DNA of 64,000 bases from Ancylostoma caninum (GCA_037903475.1 JBAJFG010000019.1:2417001-2481000); one strand, 5' to 3'. Numbered from the stretch's first letter, positions 45,390 through 56,435 are shown. The notes: generated by a model from the letters alone, not told the origin. A program made the numbers and translations.

Positions 45390-45545
45390 AGGGAACTGCA
45401 AGAGGCTAACCCCGGGGATCCCAGCGAGCCACCCATTTTCAGAAGCCTTGTCTAAGGTGATTATAATGCATACATATTAATTCTGCTCAATGGTCAGGAT
45501 GCGCCCAGGAGAGCGCGTCCAAGATTTTTCTTCTTCGCTGCCATG
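45390..45545. repeat. Left arm of a 1.2 kb inverted arrangement
   Basis: The segment containing CAAGAGGCTAACCCCGGGGA and CAGGATGCGCCCAGGAGAGC is the diverged reverse complement of 46400-46575. It also sits directly upstream of the BEL gag fragment, so it may be leader sequence of that element family, with a second inverted copy to the right. Confidence 0.55.
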
Positions 45546-45703
45546 GAGGTCCATTTTACAGGCGATTTATGCAACGTTGACGGCTCAAACTTACTGGGAT
45601 TACTGTAATTAGCTGTCTCATGGACTGTAGAGTGTTTGGAGACACAAATGTGAACGACCCTGCTCCGCTGGGTATGCGATCTTGAGCAATTGCCACCGGC
45701 ATG

Positions 45704-45781
45704 GCAGCCGTGGCGGAGTGGCCGAGGGGATAGCGTGTCGGATTGTCAGCCAGAGGGTCGAGGGTTTGGATCCCGTCCGCG
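45704..45781 (+). tRNA. tRNA-like sequence (pol III boxes), probably tRNA-derived
   Basis: GCAGCCGTGGCGGAGTGG resembles the start of a serine-type tRNA. TGGCGGAGTGG (45711-45721) fits the A box, and GGTTTGGATCC (45763-45773) is a B box with two changes. Box spacing suits a long-variable-arm tRNA. However, the 3' end (CCGTCCGCGGAATCC) does not pair properly with the 5' end and the anticodon stem is poor. I read it as a decayed tRNA gene or the head of a tRNA-derived SINE, not a working tRNA. Confidence 0.4.
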
Positions 45782-46138
45782 GAATCCATCTTGCATTTTT
45801 GAACTTGAGGCTCCTAAACTTGTTTAGAGTATTTCTAATGACTAAAACACATCAGATATGTGCGCCATTACAAGAATTACTGCAGGAACTTCTTCCGATT
45901 CGTTGCTCACTCGGCCACCTCATCGCGGCTGCCATGATTGGGGCAAGGACTTATGGTCGCGTAAGCAGGCGGAACCAGGTTATTCAAAAATGCGTCTGCA
46001 AACGTTCGATGATCCATGGGACAGCTAATCACGCCAACCACTGCTGGATTGCGTGGCCAAAGTTCCATGAATCCAAGCCAGGACTCCATTGACAGCGCAC
46101 TAGAAAATTGGTATTATTCAACCATCATGAACCCAAAC

Positions 46139-46392
46139 TCTTCAAAAAAAATTTTTGACTGAAACTTTGCATATGGGGGTTATTTGAGGTGCTGAATACG
46201 AATATCATATCCATTTTGTACGTAAGGCTATTTTTGTAGGGTTACGGTAGGTGCACGGTAGTATGGGGTGGTGCACTTGCCGTAACCCTACAAAAATAGC
46301 GTTACGGTACAAAATGGATATGATATTCGTATTCAGCAAATCAAATAACCCCCGTATGCAAAGTTTCAGTCTAGAAGACTTTTTCAAAGATC
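46139..46392. mobile_element. Hairpin MITE with ~100 bp arms
   Basis: The left arm (GACTGAAACTTTGCATATGG to GTAGGGTTACGG) and right arm (CCGTAACCCTACAAAAATAG to GTATGCAAAGTTTCAGTC) are near-perfect inverses around a short centre (GGTAGTATGGGGTGG). The outer ends continue weakly (CTTCAAAAAAAATTTTT against ACTTTTTCAAAG). No ORF. Confidence 0.85.
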
Positions 46393-46399
46393 TAGGGCG

Positions 46400-46575
46400 T
46401 GTGGGAGATGAATGACGCCGAAAAGTCTTTGGCGCGCTCTCCTGCGCGCATCAGGACCATTGGGCAAAAATGGTGTACATACATTAACATAGCCTTAGAC
46501 AATGTTACCAAAAATGGGTGTTCCGTTTCGATCCTCGGGGTTAGCCTCTTGCACTTCCCTTGTCAGTCATTTTTT
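46400..46575. repeat. Right arm of the 1.2 kb inverted arrangement
   Basis: It contains GGCGCGCTCTCCTGCGCGCA, CAGGACCATTGGGC and TCCTCGGGGTTAGCCTCTTG, the inverse of 45390-45545 with substitutions and small gaps. The tRNA-like sequence and the 46139-46392 hairpin lie between the arms. Confidence 0.55.
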
Positions 46576-46715
46576 CTCTGTTTGACTGATTTCTCGTGAT
46601 CATAGAGTTTAAGGCCAATAACGGCTACTATCTTCTCTATGCGTGAGAAATGCACCTGGCTGTGAGTGCGCTGGGGTGCAGCTGGCTTTTTCTAGCAGCG
46701 AAAAATTTGCTAGGT

Positions 46716-47230
46716 ACTGTAGTATGCGCAGCAGTTGGAGCTGTATTGGCAGCAAGTTGTGCCATGTGGATGACACGAGAGCTCGACTATTGGGTGGACC
46801 AGATAGTCAGCAATGTCCGCTGTCAGCACTTGATGTGGCTGAGTGCGGGTGGCTCCAGCTCAAGGAAGGGCAGAGACGGTGCTGGGTACCGTAGTACGCG
46901 CAGCGGTTGCAGCTGTCAGTTGGTGTGACAGCTGATTCTTGTGCTTATGGATGGCACAAAAGCTGGACTCTTGGGTAGACCACATAGTTAGTTTCCTTGA
47001 TTTGAACTGTTGGATAGACCAGATAGTCCACAAGAGATTGCTTGTCAGCACTGATGAAGCTGAGCGAAGCAAGACTGAGTCCCTGTGAGGGAGCACCGAG
47101 TCCTCGCTGAGTACCGTAGTACAAGTAGCGGAGTAGAGGCTGTCCGCTAGGGTGACAGGCGGCTATGTGCCTTGTTGAAGACACAAAAGCTGAGTTGAGC
47201 TACTGGGTAGACCAAGTAGTGAATTAGAAT
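46716..47230. repeat. Degenerate tandem repeat, 170-225 bp unit, three copies
   Basis: Three units start near TACYGTAGTAYGCGCAGC (46716, 46887, 47111), and each has a GGGTRGACCANATAGT motif near its end. Copies differ by indels. No protein reading is convincing. Confidence 0.6.
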
Positions 47231-48192
47231 TGTCGTCCAAGCGGTCATGGAGATGTTCGTGCCACGCCGGTCTTCTTGATCAACTTTCTGGGTTCTTGGA
47301 ACCCCAAGAAAGTGATACACCAATGGCCGATGCACCAATTTGGTGGGACAACTGGATTTGTATAGAGTAGACCGTTAAAAAACTGTTTATTTGCACACAG
47401 TTAAATCCGCCTCAGTTCACGCCAGGACGGGCTCCCTGATTTGGATACAGTCTAGTATAGTATATGGTCCAGTATAGTAGATGCCGGTTCATGTCCTTGA
47501 GTCAAAAGATAAAAACCACAAGCACAAAGTATCTAGGGTGGCACCCCAATCAATCAATAAACGCACTAGATCACGAACAGTTTATTATAAAAGAAACCAG
47601 TAATCAAAGCAAACAAGTTGAAGAGAGAGAGTAAGTGTGTAAGACGAATAAGCAGATCGGATGAGGCAGTGAGACAACGATCCCCTGGATCCTCTCTAAC
47701 CCACGCTAAAGTCATCCAGGATCACCCGATACTTCTTTCCGCGCGATCGCGGACCTAAGTAGATCAGTAGATCAGTTACAATGATCAAATTACAAATCAA
47801 AATCATCATTAGTTCGCTCCAAAAATAATTACAATACAGTAACACTTGGCAGTTCACGCCTCGAAGGGTTCCCTGACTCAGACCACGGCAATTGGCGACG
47901 TGGACGATAGTGACGACAAGTCGAATCTAGATCTGAGCATCCAGGGCCTTTTATGCGAAAGATGTGGGCGTGGTTGCCCTACATAGATGCTCATATCTGT
48001 ACAACAGATACCTACTTCAAAGTAATAACCGCCAGGGGTATCTATACAAGTGCTATCTTATGTATGACCTGGCGGTTTACAAGTACCTATCGTGAACAAC
48101 GGTATCTATCCACAGAATAATACATATATTTTCAGGACAGAATAGAAACAAATGAATAAGGTTAATGTTATTAGAATTAATAATTATCAACA
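47231..48192. other. Non-coding stretch, possible retroelement debris
   Basis: Two related segments, TCAGTTCACGCCAGGACGGG CTCCCTGA (47412) and GGCAGTTCACGCCTCGAAGG GTTCCCTGA (47849), lie about 440 bp apart. They could be remains of terminal repeats, but I could not define a pair of LTRs or a gene. Confidence 0.3.
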
Positions 48193-50020
48193 CAGGTCCG
48201 GTTTGGTTCGCTCTGGCTCAATAACGTGGAGAACGCCAGTGTATGAGTCCACCTATGGGGTAAGGTAGCCGCTATACTCCTCGAGGAGTATAGCACCTTG
48301 CGTCGCCGTCGCCGGCGACGGCGGCCGCCAATGTCGGCACCCCTCGCAATCGATACGCACCGGCGCCGCAGTCGCCAACATTGGCGGCCGCCGATCGTCA
48401 ATGTTGGCGACCAATCGATACGCACCGACGTCAGAGTCGCCAACATTGGCGGCCGCCGATGTTGGCGATCGCCAGTCGCCGGCGACGGCGGCCGCCGCCG
48501 CCGCTCCGCCCACAATCGATGCGTATCGGCCTCACAGTCGCCGGCGACGGCGACGCAAGGTGCTACAGTCCTCGAGGACTATAGCGGCAGTGTAAGGGTC
48601 TGGTGTGGCGCATGCGTGAGGAAAACACCAGAATGCTGGTCCATCAATGAAGAAAAGACCCGCCTTGGCCCAAAGGTGTACGGAACGCCAGGATACGGGT
48701 TTCCTTTGGTCCGATAGTGTGGAAAATGATGGGATGCGGGTCCACCCATGGAGGAGGGGTCCGGCTCAGCCCAATTGTGAGGAGGAAGCCAGAGTACTGG
48801 TCCACTAATGGAGCAGAGACCCTCCGTGGTCAATTGGTGTGGAGAACGCCAGAATAGGGATCCAGTGATGGAGAAAGAGTCCGCCGTGGCCCAATGGGGT
48901 GGGGAACGCTGGGATACGAGTCCACCGATGGAGTAAGGGCCCACCGTGCCCCAGCTGTGAGGAAGACGCCAGGATACGAGTTCGCCAATATAAGATTGCT
49001 CTGCTGTGACTCAGTAAATTGAAGAATACGAGAATACGGTTCAGCCAACGACGAACTGGTTGGCTGTGGCTCAACAGTGAAGAGGATGCTGGAATGCTGG
49101 TCCACTGAGGGAGGAACGGTCCGCTGTGGCCCAACAGTGTGGAGAACACCAGAATGCGGTGTGCCGACGCAGAAGAGATCCGCGTTGGCGCAGCAGTTAG
49201 AAAATCTCCAGAATGCCGGCCCTCAGATGGGATAAGGGCCCGCCTTGGCCCAATAGTGTGGAGAACACCAGGATGAGGGTCAACGAGGAAGGAGCCGCCG
49301 TTCTCAATAATGTGGAGAACACCAGAAGACAGGTCCGCTGACTGACAAAGGGGTCTAATTTGGCCCAGCAGTGAGAAAATCACCAGAATGCTGGACCACT
49401 TGGAGGAAGGAAGCGCCGTAGCCCATTGGTGTGGAGAACGCCAGGATACGGATTCGCTTCGGTCCAATAGCGTAGAGAATGCCGAATGCGAGTCCGCCCA
49501 TGAAGGAGAGATCCGGCTCAGTCTAACTGTGAGGAAGAAGCCAGAATGCTGGTCCACCAATGGAGGAGAGCCCCTCCGTGGCCCAATGGTGTGGAGAACG
49601 CTGGGATACGGGGCCATCACAAGAAGGAAGGGCCCGCATCGACCCAGTGGGGTGGGGAACACCAGGATGCGGTCCGCCGACGGTGAAGGGGTCCACTTTG
49701 GCCCGGCAGTCAGAAAATCGCCAGAATGTGGGCCCTCAGTTGGGAGAAGGGCCCGTCGTACCTTAATGGTGTGGAGAACGCCAGGATATGGGTCCCCCAA
49801 CATAGGATGGGTCGGCTGTGACCCAGTAAAGTGGAGCATACCAGGATTTGGTTCGGCCAACTGTGAACGATTTAGCTGTGGCCCAACAGTGAGGGAGGCG
49901 CCAGAATGCAGGTCCACGGATGAAAAAAGGCCCGCCGTGGCCCAATAGTGTGCGGAACGGCAGGATACAGGTCCGCTGATGGAAATCGCGTCTGCGTTGG
50001 CCCATAGTGAGGAAAACATG
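48193..50020. repeat. 60 bp-period tandem array with higher-order repeat
   Basis: Roughly 25 diverged units of 60 bp follow a consensus like CCAATGGTGTGGAGAACGCC / AGGATACGGGTCCACCGATG / GAGAAAGGGTCCGCCGTGGC. Longer matches occur at larger spacing: the run starting GCCAGGATACGG at 48687 returns at 49440 (753 bp), and GTGACTCAGTAAA at 49006 returns as GTGACCCAGTAAA at 49818 (812 bp). The offsets differ by one unit, so a block of 12-13 units was duplicated and then gained a unit. Because 60 is a multiple of 3, open frames run on both strands, including 404 codons on minus (48805-50019), without start context, splice sites or known domains. Translation is not supported. Confidence 0.85.
48266..48591. 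mobile_element. GC-rich TIR insertion with palindromic ends
   Basis: This 326 bp insertion lies within the 60 bp array. Its ends are inverted for about 55 bp: GCCGCTATACTCCTCGAGGA to ACCTTGCGTCGCCGTCGCCG on the left, with the complement ending CTCGAGGACTATAGCGGC on the right. The left terminus itself contains a 24 bp perfect palindrome centred on CTCGAG. GTAAGG flanks both sides (48260-48265 and 48592-48597), a likely 6 bp target duplication. The interior is CG-rich, with repeated GTCGCCAACATTGGCGGCCG and ATCGATACGCACCG words about 70 bp apart. Ends and duplication support a non-autonomous transposon; the superfamily is unknown. Confidence 0.65.
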
Positions 50021-50310
50021 GATGGATGGAGAACCGACTTCGCATGCGAATGCCCATATCATAGGAAGGATTCTATACTTGAGCCTATTAGATTTTGGTT
50101 GTCAATCTTTCAGGGATTTGGCAAGTGTGAAGCTTTTGCACATGCCCCAAGTGACTGCCCCCCACCGCTTTCTAGCATCCCGAAGGGGCGCTAGTATTAA
50201 TAAGTTGTGGAGTTATTTCTGAGAATTGAAGAAGAAAAGGAGAAAAAAGAAAAAAGGGTAATTGAAAAGTCCGACTATCAATAAACCTCGGCATACTTGC
50301 ACAATAATTC

Positions 50311-50970
50311 AGTTGATTTTGTGAGCTTCAAGCGAGGTTAGCAACTAGTTTATTCTGGCTTACGTTTCGGCGAATCGCCGTCTTCATAGCCTGAGATGGG
50401 CGACTCGATAAGCTAACTATCCGGTCAAATCTCTACAGAACCACACAAAGGAAACGCTAAGCCTGTTTTTCAATCATGAAGATAGCTACTGTACCAAACG
50501 CTCACCACTTTGATGTCACTAGAGTGACGTTGTTACTGGAGCGACCGCTAACTGTCGGCAAGAGCAGATGACTTGGGCGTACTCTTCCGGATCAGAAGAG
50601 CAATCCCAGATATGGCGCAAGTTCCCATGTGATAGAGAAGCATTCTTCCTTGCGGTTCATTTTTGGACTTTTCGCATGAATCCACAATGCCTCCAAAGTT
50701 TTGCGAGCTGATGTTTGAGGTTCTCGCGCTAATATTTTTACAGTAACTTCGAAATCAGCCGCCATGTCGTACCCTCCTGTGAGTGCCTAGTGGCGTAGTC
50801 GTACGAGATTTTTCTTTGCCATCTAGGTGCTCTTTCATGCGCGCACATAATGGGCGTGCCGTTTCGCCAACATACTCCTCACCACAACTCTTGCAAGAGA
50901 TCAAGTAGATTACTCCCAAACTCATGCAATCACCTTTCCTCCCTTCACGGCAAACAACGCATTTAGTTGT
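50311..50970 (-). mobile_element. Penelope-like element fragment, minus copy
   Basis: This is the minus-strand partner of 51099-51760, forming a 660 bp arm. The ORF at 50755-51102 carries a Cys cluster (CCTTKCVVCREGRKGDC) and a GIY-YIG domain (GVIYLISCKSCGEEYVGETA, ARMKEHL), ending with frame loss near 50790. Past it, at 50364-50386, the minus strand reads TGAAGACGGCGATTCGCCGA AAC, a hammerhead-like core lacking one base at the start (CTATGAAGA). GIY-YIG is the endonuclease of Penelope-like elements. The reverse transcriptase is absent. Confidence 0.8.
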
Positions 50971-50999
50971 ACAACATAATATATTATACAACATAAGGG

Positions 51000-51760
51000 C
51001 TGCTCTAGATAAATATGTTTCGGTTGTAGAAATACCACCGAATAACCTCAAACGCCAACAAATCTCAAACCGACTGCACGAACTGCATTGCATGCCCCAC
51101 AACTAAATGCGCTGTTTGCCCTGAAGGGAGGAAAGGTGATTGCATGAGTTCGGGAGTAATCTACTTGATCTCTTGCAAGAGTTGTGGTGAGGAGTATGTT
51201 GGCGAAACGGCACGCCCATTATGTGCGCGCATGAAAGAGCACCTAGATGGCAAAGAAAAATCTCGTACGACTACGCCACTAGGCACTCACAGGAGGGCAC
51301 GACATGGCGGAGCTAATTTCGAAGTTACTGTAAAAATATTAGCGCGAGAACCTCAAACATCAGCTCGCAGAACTTTGGAGGCATTGTGGATTCATGCGAA
51401 AAGTCCAAAAATAAACCGCAAGGAAGAATACCTCTCTATCACACGGGAACTTGTGCCATATCTGGAATTGCTCTTCTGATCCGGAAGAGTGCGCCCAATA
51501 CATCTGCTCTTGCGGACAGTTAGTGGTCGCTCCAGTAACAACGTCACTCTAGTGACATCAAAGTGGTGAGCGTTTGGTACAGCAGCTATCTTCATGATTG
51601 AAAAACAGGCTTAGCGTTTCCTTTGTGTGGTTCTGTAGAGGTTTGACCGGATAGTTAGCTTATCGAGTCGCCCATTTCCGGCTCTGAAGACGGCGATTTG
51701 CCGAAACGTAAGCCAGAATAAACTAGTTGCTAACCTCGCTTGAAGCTCACAAAATCAACT
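51000..51760 (+). mobile_element. Penelope-like element fragment, plus copy with GIY-YIG
   Basis: The + strand begins with the reverse-transcriptase tail (VVEIPPNNLKRQQISNRL), followed by a Cys-rich linker (CTNCIACPTTKCAVC, in another frame) and the GIY-YIG domain in the 111-codon frame 51144-51479: GVIYLISCKSCGEEYVGETA, ARMKEHLDG, EALWIHAKSPKINRKEEYLS. Residues G-V-I-Y and Y-V-G, the Arg of ARPLCAR and the Glu of LEALWI match the family's catalytic layout. From 51099 on it is the inverse of 50311-50970. The 3' end includes CTGAAGACGGCGATTTGCCG AAACG (51684-51706), a hammerhead-like core. The endonuclease frame looks intact; the element is 5'-truncated. Confidence 0.85.
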
Positions 51761-51884
51761 AAATTTCTGAGATAATTGAAATAAATAGGATTGAAAAAGT
51801 CGTAATTGAGGCATTAAGATAAGTGGAAGCCTGGGTTAAAAAGTCGTCCTGAGCATTTACGTATTTAACGACTTCAACAACATT

Positions 51885-54800
51885 CTTCTCCTTCCTAGCG
51901 TTTTTCCCGTTTCGTAGTGGGGTCCGCTTTGCTGATCCTTTGACGCCATATTGCCCTGTCGTGCGTCTGGTCGGGATGGATCCTAACCAGCTTGAGGTCG
52001 GCGTGCAGCCATCTTTGCTTTGGTCGTCCTTTCGGTCGCTTTCCTGGCACTTCTAGATTGAAGCCAATCCCACAGACTTTACCGCCATCAGCACGGAGAA
52101 CCATCGCAGACGCGCCTCACAGAGCTTGTCGCTATCGCAGTAACTCCAAATCGCTGCCGTATGTCCTGGTTGCAGAAGCGATCCAGCTGCGTAATGCCAC
52201 CCATCCACCGCAGCATCCTCATTTCCATGACGTTGATTCGGCGCTCCATTTCCTTGGTGGCAGGCCAACATTCGGCACCATAGAGCGCGACCGGGCGTAC
52301 CACTGTTCGGTAGATCTTCGACTTCAGGCGGTCTGGGATGCTCTTGTCGCACAGCACACCAGTCAGTGAGCGCCACTTCAGCCACGCAGCGTTAACGCGT
52401 GCGATCATCTCATGAGCGAGACTGCCGTCCGATGAGACCATTGAACCGAGGTATTTGAACGCAGTGGCTCTCGGGAGATTCATGCCATTAACTTTAATAG
52501 TGCCGGGCTCGTGTTCGTCTGTGGTCAGATACACGGTCTTCTTAATGTTGAGGCGAAGGCCAAACCGTGCCAGTCGGTCACTCCACGCTTGCGTCTGCCG
52601 TTCAAGCTCACCCTTGTCTTCAGATGCTAGCATTACGTCGTCGGCATACAACAGCGTCCAAGGCACCGGTCTTTGAAGGTCCTTTGTGAGGGCATCCATG
52701 ACAACGATGAAAAGGAGCGGAGAGAGAGCTGAGCCTTGGTGTACGCCAACGGTTATGGGGAACTCTGTCGATGTGCCGGCTGCCGCCTGCACTTTACTCC
52801 TATGATCGGCGTAAAGCATCTGCACCCATCTGAGAAGCTCCTCCAGAATGCCTTGAAGCCGCATTGCGTACCAGATTACTTCGTGCGGAACGCGATCGAA
52901 GGCCTTCTCCAGGTCGAGGAACGCTAGGTGCAGTGGCCGTTTCTTCTCACGATGCTTCTCGATCAGGAGACGGGCAGCATGGATGGCATCGGTAGTGCCG
53001 CATCCGGGTACAAAACCGCACTGGTTCGGGGATAGTTGAACAATTTCACGAATCCGGCGATCAATGATACGCTCGAAGATCTTCATGGTGTGCGGCAACA
53101 GACGGATTGGCCTATAGTTCGCGCAATCTGCGGGACTGCCCTTACCTTTCCAGATCGGGATGGTGATGCTTCGTTGCCAGTCCTCGGGCACCTTCTTCTC
53201 CGCTATTGCCAAGTTGAAAAATTTCGTCAACCATTCGGCGGAGCTCCAACCCTGTGCCTTCCACACTTCCGCTGCCATATCATCTGGACCAGTCGCTTTG
53301 CCTAGCTTCATACGTTTCAATGCAAACATGGTCTCTTCGATGGTGATCGGCTGTACCGGTCCGAAGGTGGGCGGGATTTCTGGGACAGAAGGATGCGCAA
53401 ATTCTTCCGTGGAGACTTTCTCAAAATAATCCCTCCATCGTTGCGTCGCCATCTTGCGGTCCATGAGAAGATGGCCTTGTTCATCGTTAACGCCGTGAAA
53501 CTTCTCGACATCGTCTGCTTGGCGCTGACGCGACTTCGCCAGTCGGTAAATAAAGCGCTCACCGTCTTTCGAGTCCAACTTCTTACAGACTTCATCGTAA
53601 TGAGCCGCTTTCGCAGCGGCCACGGCCTTCTTCGCAGCCCTCTTCGCCTCCCTGTAACTGCTCCAGTTGTCTGCCGTTTTATTGTCAAGGAAGAGATGGT
53701 ACAAACGCTTCTTTTCGCGGACTTTCGTTCTCACTTCCTCCGTCCAAAGCCAAGTCTTTCTTTCGATCTTCCGTCGGTCTGGTTTGGTAGTGCCAAGTTC
53801 GGAACGAGCTGCTGCAAGGATATTATTGGTAGCCCCTTGCCATGTCTCATCTACGTTCGTGACAGGTGGCAACTTGATCTTGGAGATGACATCTACTTGT
53901 CTCTCTCTTAGTCTCCACCACCTGATTCGAGCCGGCCCACATCGCTCGACGCGCCTCTGATTTGGCGGAGTGATTTTCATCGTGCAGATTAGCGGTCGAT
54001 GCTGGGACGTGACCGTCTCGTAAGGCACAACTTTTGCGTCCGTGACAAGCTTCTGGTCTCGGTACCTCACGAGGACGTAATCGATCTGTGTCTTGTTGCC
54101 ACCACTGTAGAAAGTAACAAGGTGGGATGGTCGCTTTCGGAACTTCGTGTTCGCTATGACAAGATTGTGAGACTCGGCATAGTCGAGTATACGCTCACCA
54201 TCGTCGTTGCGCACCCCGTATCCGAAGCCACCGTGGCACCTGTAGCCGTCTTTCGTCACTCCTACGTGGCCATTCAGGTCTCCCGCAATGATGATCGTGT
54301 CTTCTGGTGGTATTGCTGCGGTCGTCTCACCAATCAGTGCCCAGAAGTCATCCTTGACCCGATCGGTGCATCCAGTCTGTGGGGCATATGCCGAGAAGAA
54401 GTGAATGCGCCGTTCTTGCGTGACAATAACAATCTTCATAAGACGGTCGTCAAAACGCTCTGCGACTGCTATGGAATCCCTGAACCTTTCAGAGACGATG
54501 ACCCCGACGCCGTTCCTTGTACCTGGACTGCCATTATAGACGATCTTGTAGCCGCATCCGATGTCCTTGGACTTGCTTCCTGACCATCTTGTCTCCTGCA
54601 CAGCGCATAGGTCGATTCGTCGGCGCTGTAGTGCTGCTGCTAGCTCATATGAGCGACCTGTCAACGTGCCAACGTTCAAAGTCGCAATACGCGTATTGGC
54701 TACGCAGTGATCCTTAACGACTCGCCTGCTTGCCCCCCGATGCCGCCGTTCGCGAAGCATCGAGGACCCTCGCATATTATTGTCCACACTCACCGGGCCC

Positions 54801-55302
54801 CGCGAGTGGGCGTCGATTCCCGCGTACGCCGTAGCATTCTTCTCAAATCCATTTGGCGTCATGATCCATGTGATGTGACATGGGGTGTTCGTCAGCCGGC
54901 CTGTCACTGCGGCCTGTCGCCGGCATTCGATTTACGGGGAGAAGGAATTCCCCCCGTAGACAAGGGACTTATTTGTTAGAGGCGGCCCCTACTCGCCTCT
55001 CATGCGCTTCCCAGTCGTTAGAGTGCGAGCTTTTGGCCAAATCCGAACCGCAGGATACAGCCCGCACAAAGCATTTGCACACACCCACGCGCGTGAGCGC
55101 ATGTTCACACTCATATGCCGGCCGCATGAATCGAATCCAGCACTGTCGAACTAAGGAGTCCATCCCCTAGATCTACCCGCGTCGCAGGGCAAGCGCATGG
55201 CTGCTTTTGGTCTGCGGTAAACCCCCTATCCGCCACCCGGGGTCGCGCCACGTAGCCTCGCAGCAAATCGGCTGGGATCCCTCGTAGGAGGGAGATCCGT
55301 GG
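51885..55302 (-). mobile_element. RTE-type non-LTR retrotransposon, full length
   Basis: The 3.4 kb element is bounded by identical 19 bp flanks TAACGACTTCAACAACATT at 51866-51884 and 55303-55321, a clear target-site duplication from target-primed insertion. On the minus strand it has a 5' untranslated part of about 400 bp, an endonuclease plus reverse-transcriptase ORF, and a very short 3' end, as in RTE elements. Identical duplications suggest a fairly recent insertion. Confidence 0.93.
51895..54907 (-). pseudogene. RTE ORF: AP-like endonuclease and reverse transcriptase
   Basis: The main frame (52088-54907, 939 codons) begins at an ATG about 395 bp from the element's 5' end. Endonuclease motifs are NTRIATLNVGTLTGRSYELA, CAVQETRWSG (metal-binding Glu), IIIAGDLNGHVG, QIDYVLVRY and TSQHRPLICT. 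Reverse-transcriptase motifs are YRPIRLLPHT, HLAFLDLEKAFDRVPHEVIW, GVHQGSALSPLLFIVVMDAL and LLYADDVMLAS (about residue 752). It nicks target DNA and copies the RNA there. Near 52100 the frame is lost. The family's typical end continues in two other frames: EARLRW, then LRADGGKVCGIGFNLEVPGK to KADPTTKREKR at 51895. So this copy is damaged at the C-terminus unless the breaks are assembly errors. Confidence 0.9.
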
Positions 55303-55634
55303 TAACGACTTCAACAACATTACTTTTGGAAAACCGCAGGAGTCTTGAGGAAGCATGGTTTCTTAATGATGACAAAGTAACAGCCTACTGAGAAATGTTT
55401 GGATAGTGGAGCAGGCTTAATTGGCCGATGCACCTGAAAACGTGGTGGCTTACTACGCGGGAGGGAGTTGGCTCCCTTTCTGTGTATTAGGCCGCAAAAT
55501 CAGTCGCAGTCTTTATTCGCTGGACTTGCACTCGCTGGTGCAGATTATGATAGAACAGAGGGCGTGGTTATGTACAGCAACTGAATCGGGAATGATTGCC
55601 TTTGTCTAGCCAATTTAGAAATATGTATAAGATA

Positions 55635-56310
55635 TTAGGTTGGTCCGAAAGTCTTGCACGAAACTTCATACAATTTTCAAAATCACAAACAGATATCAAT
55701 CACAAAGTATTATAATTACCATCATGATCGAACACAACGCTTCACTAGACTATCAATTCCAGAAGGCCAGAACTGCGGCAGCTGCGAGTCGAAGAAGCTT
55801 GAAATCTCGTTCTCCAGTTGAAACTGATTATCGAATTTCTTCTCTCATAGATGCAGCTTCAAGGTTCGGGACGAGAAACAAAAAGAAACAGATTCCCCTA
55901 CGCTTCAAGTAGTTTCTGTAGTTGATAAGAGTACACCTCAACGGACACGGTCTGTCCGGACATTAGCAGCTCCCAGTACAGCATTCCCTCGGAACCCCAT
56001 CAACAACACATTAAAACCTTCTTTTCGTGCAGTTCTCCTTTCGGCTCTTTTGGAAATGTTCGCCACGAGGGAGCCAACTTTTCTGTCGTGTTTTATTAAC
56101 GTACAGCACCCAACTCTCATCTCCAGTGAAGATTTGTCGGAGAAAGTCCCTCCTGTTTGGCCGCAGAAGCAGACTCACAAACACTCACTCTTGCGTCCAA
56201 CTGCGAGCCACTCAGTTCGTGGGGACCCAAGACGACATTAGTTTTTCTGTAGAAGAATTCCCCCGCTATGGGATGAAAACTTGATTTATTGCAGTTGTTG
56301 TAGAGCAAAA
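55635..56310 (-). mobile_element. mariner fragment with transposase remains
   Basis: The left end TTAGGTTGGTCCGAAAGTCT, next to a TA dinucleotide at 55633-55634, is a mariner terminal inverted repeat. On the minus strand between 56310 and 55920, transposase blocks appear in order: LGPHELSGSQLDARVSVCES, then GDESWVLYVNKTRQKSWLPR (first catalytic Asp region), then, after a frame change, a KKVLMCCWW-like stretch. Stops and frame changes make it inactive. I find no matching second terminus, so the 5' part is missing. Confidence 0.8.
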
Positions 56311-56435
56311 GCTTCTCAGAAAAAAAAACTTCAAATCAAGTCAAAGATGACTACCTGCAACGCCGTAGTGAACTATTCTCTTGTCTTGTCCGTTGACAAC
56401 AAGCAAAAATCGAGATAAAACGGATTGAATAAATG

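Noticed and set aside
48805..50019. 404-codon minus-strand ORF as a gene
   Set aside because: It coincides with a 60 bp-period array whose unit is a multiple of three. Similar ORFs run on the other strand, and no domain, start context or splice signals are seen.
53393..53911. 172-codon + ORF and neighbouring + ORFs within 52.0-55.0 kb
   Set aside because: They are antisense shadows of the RTE endonuclease/reverse-transcriptase ORF.
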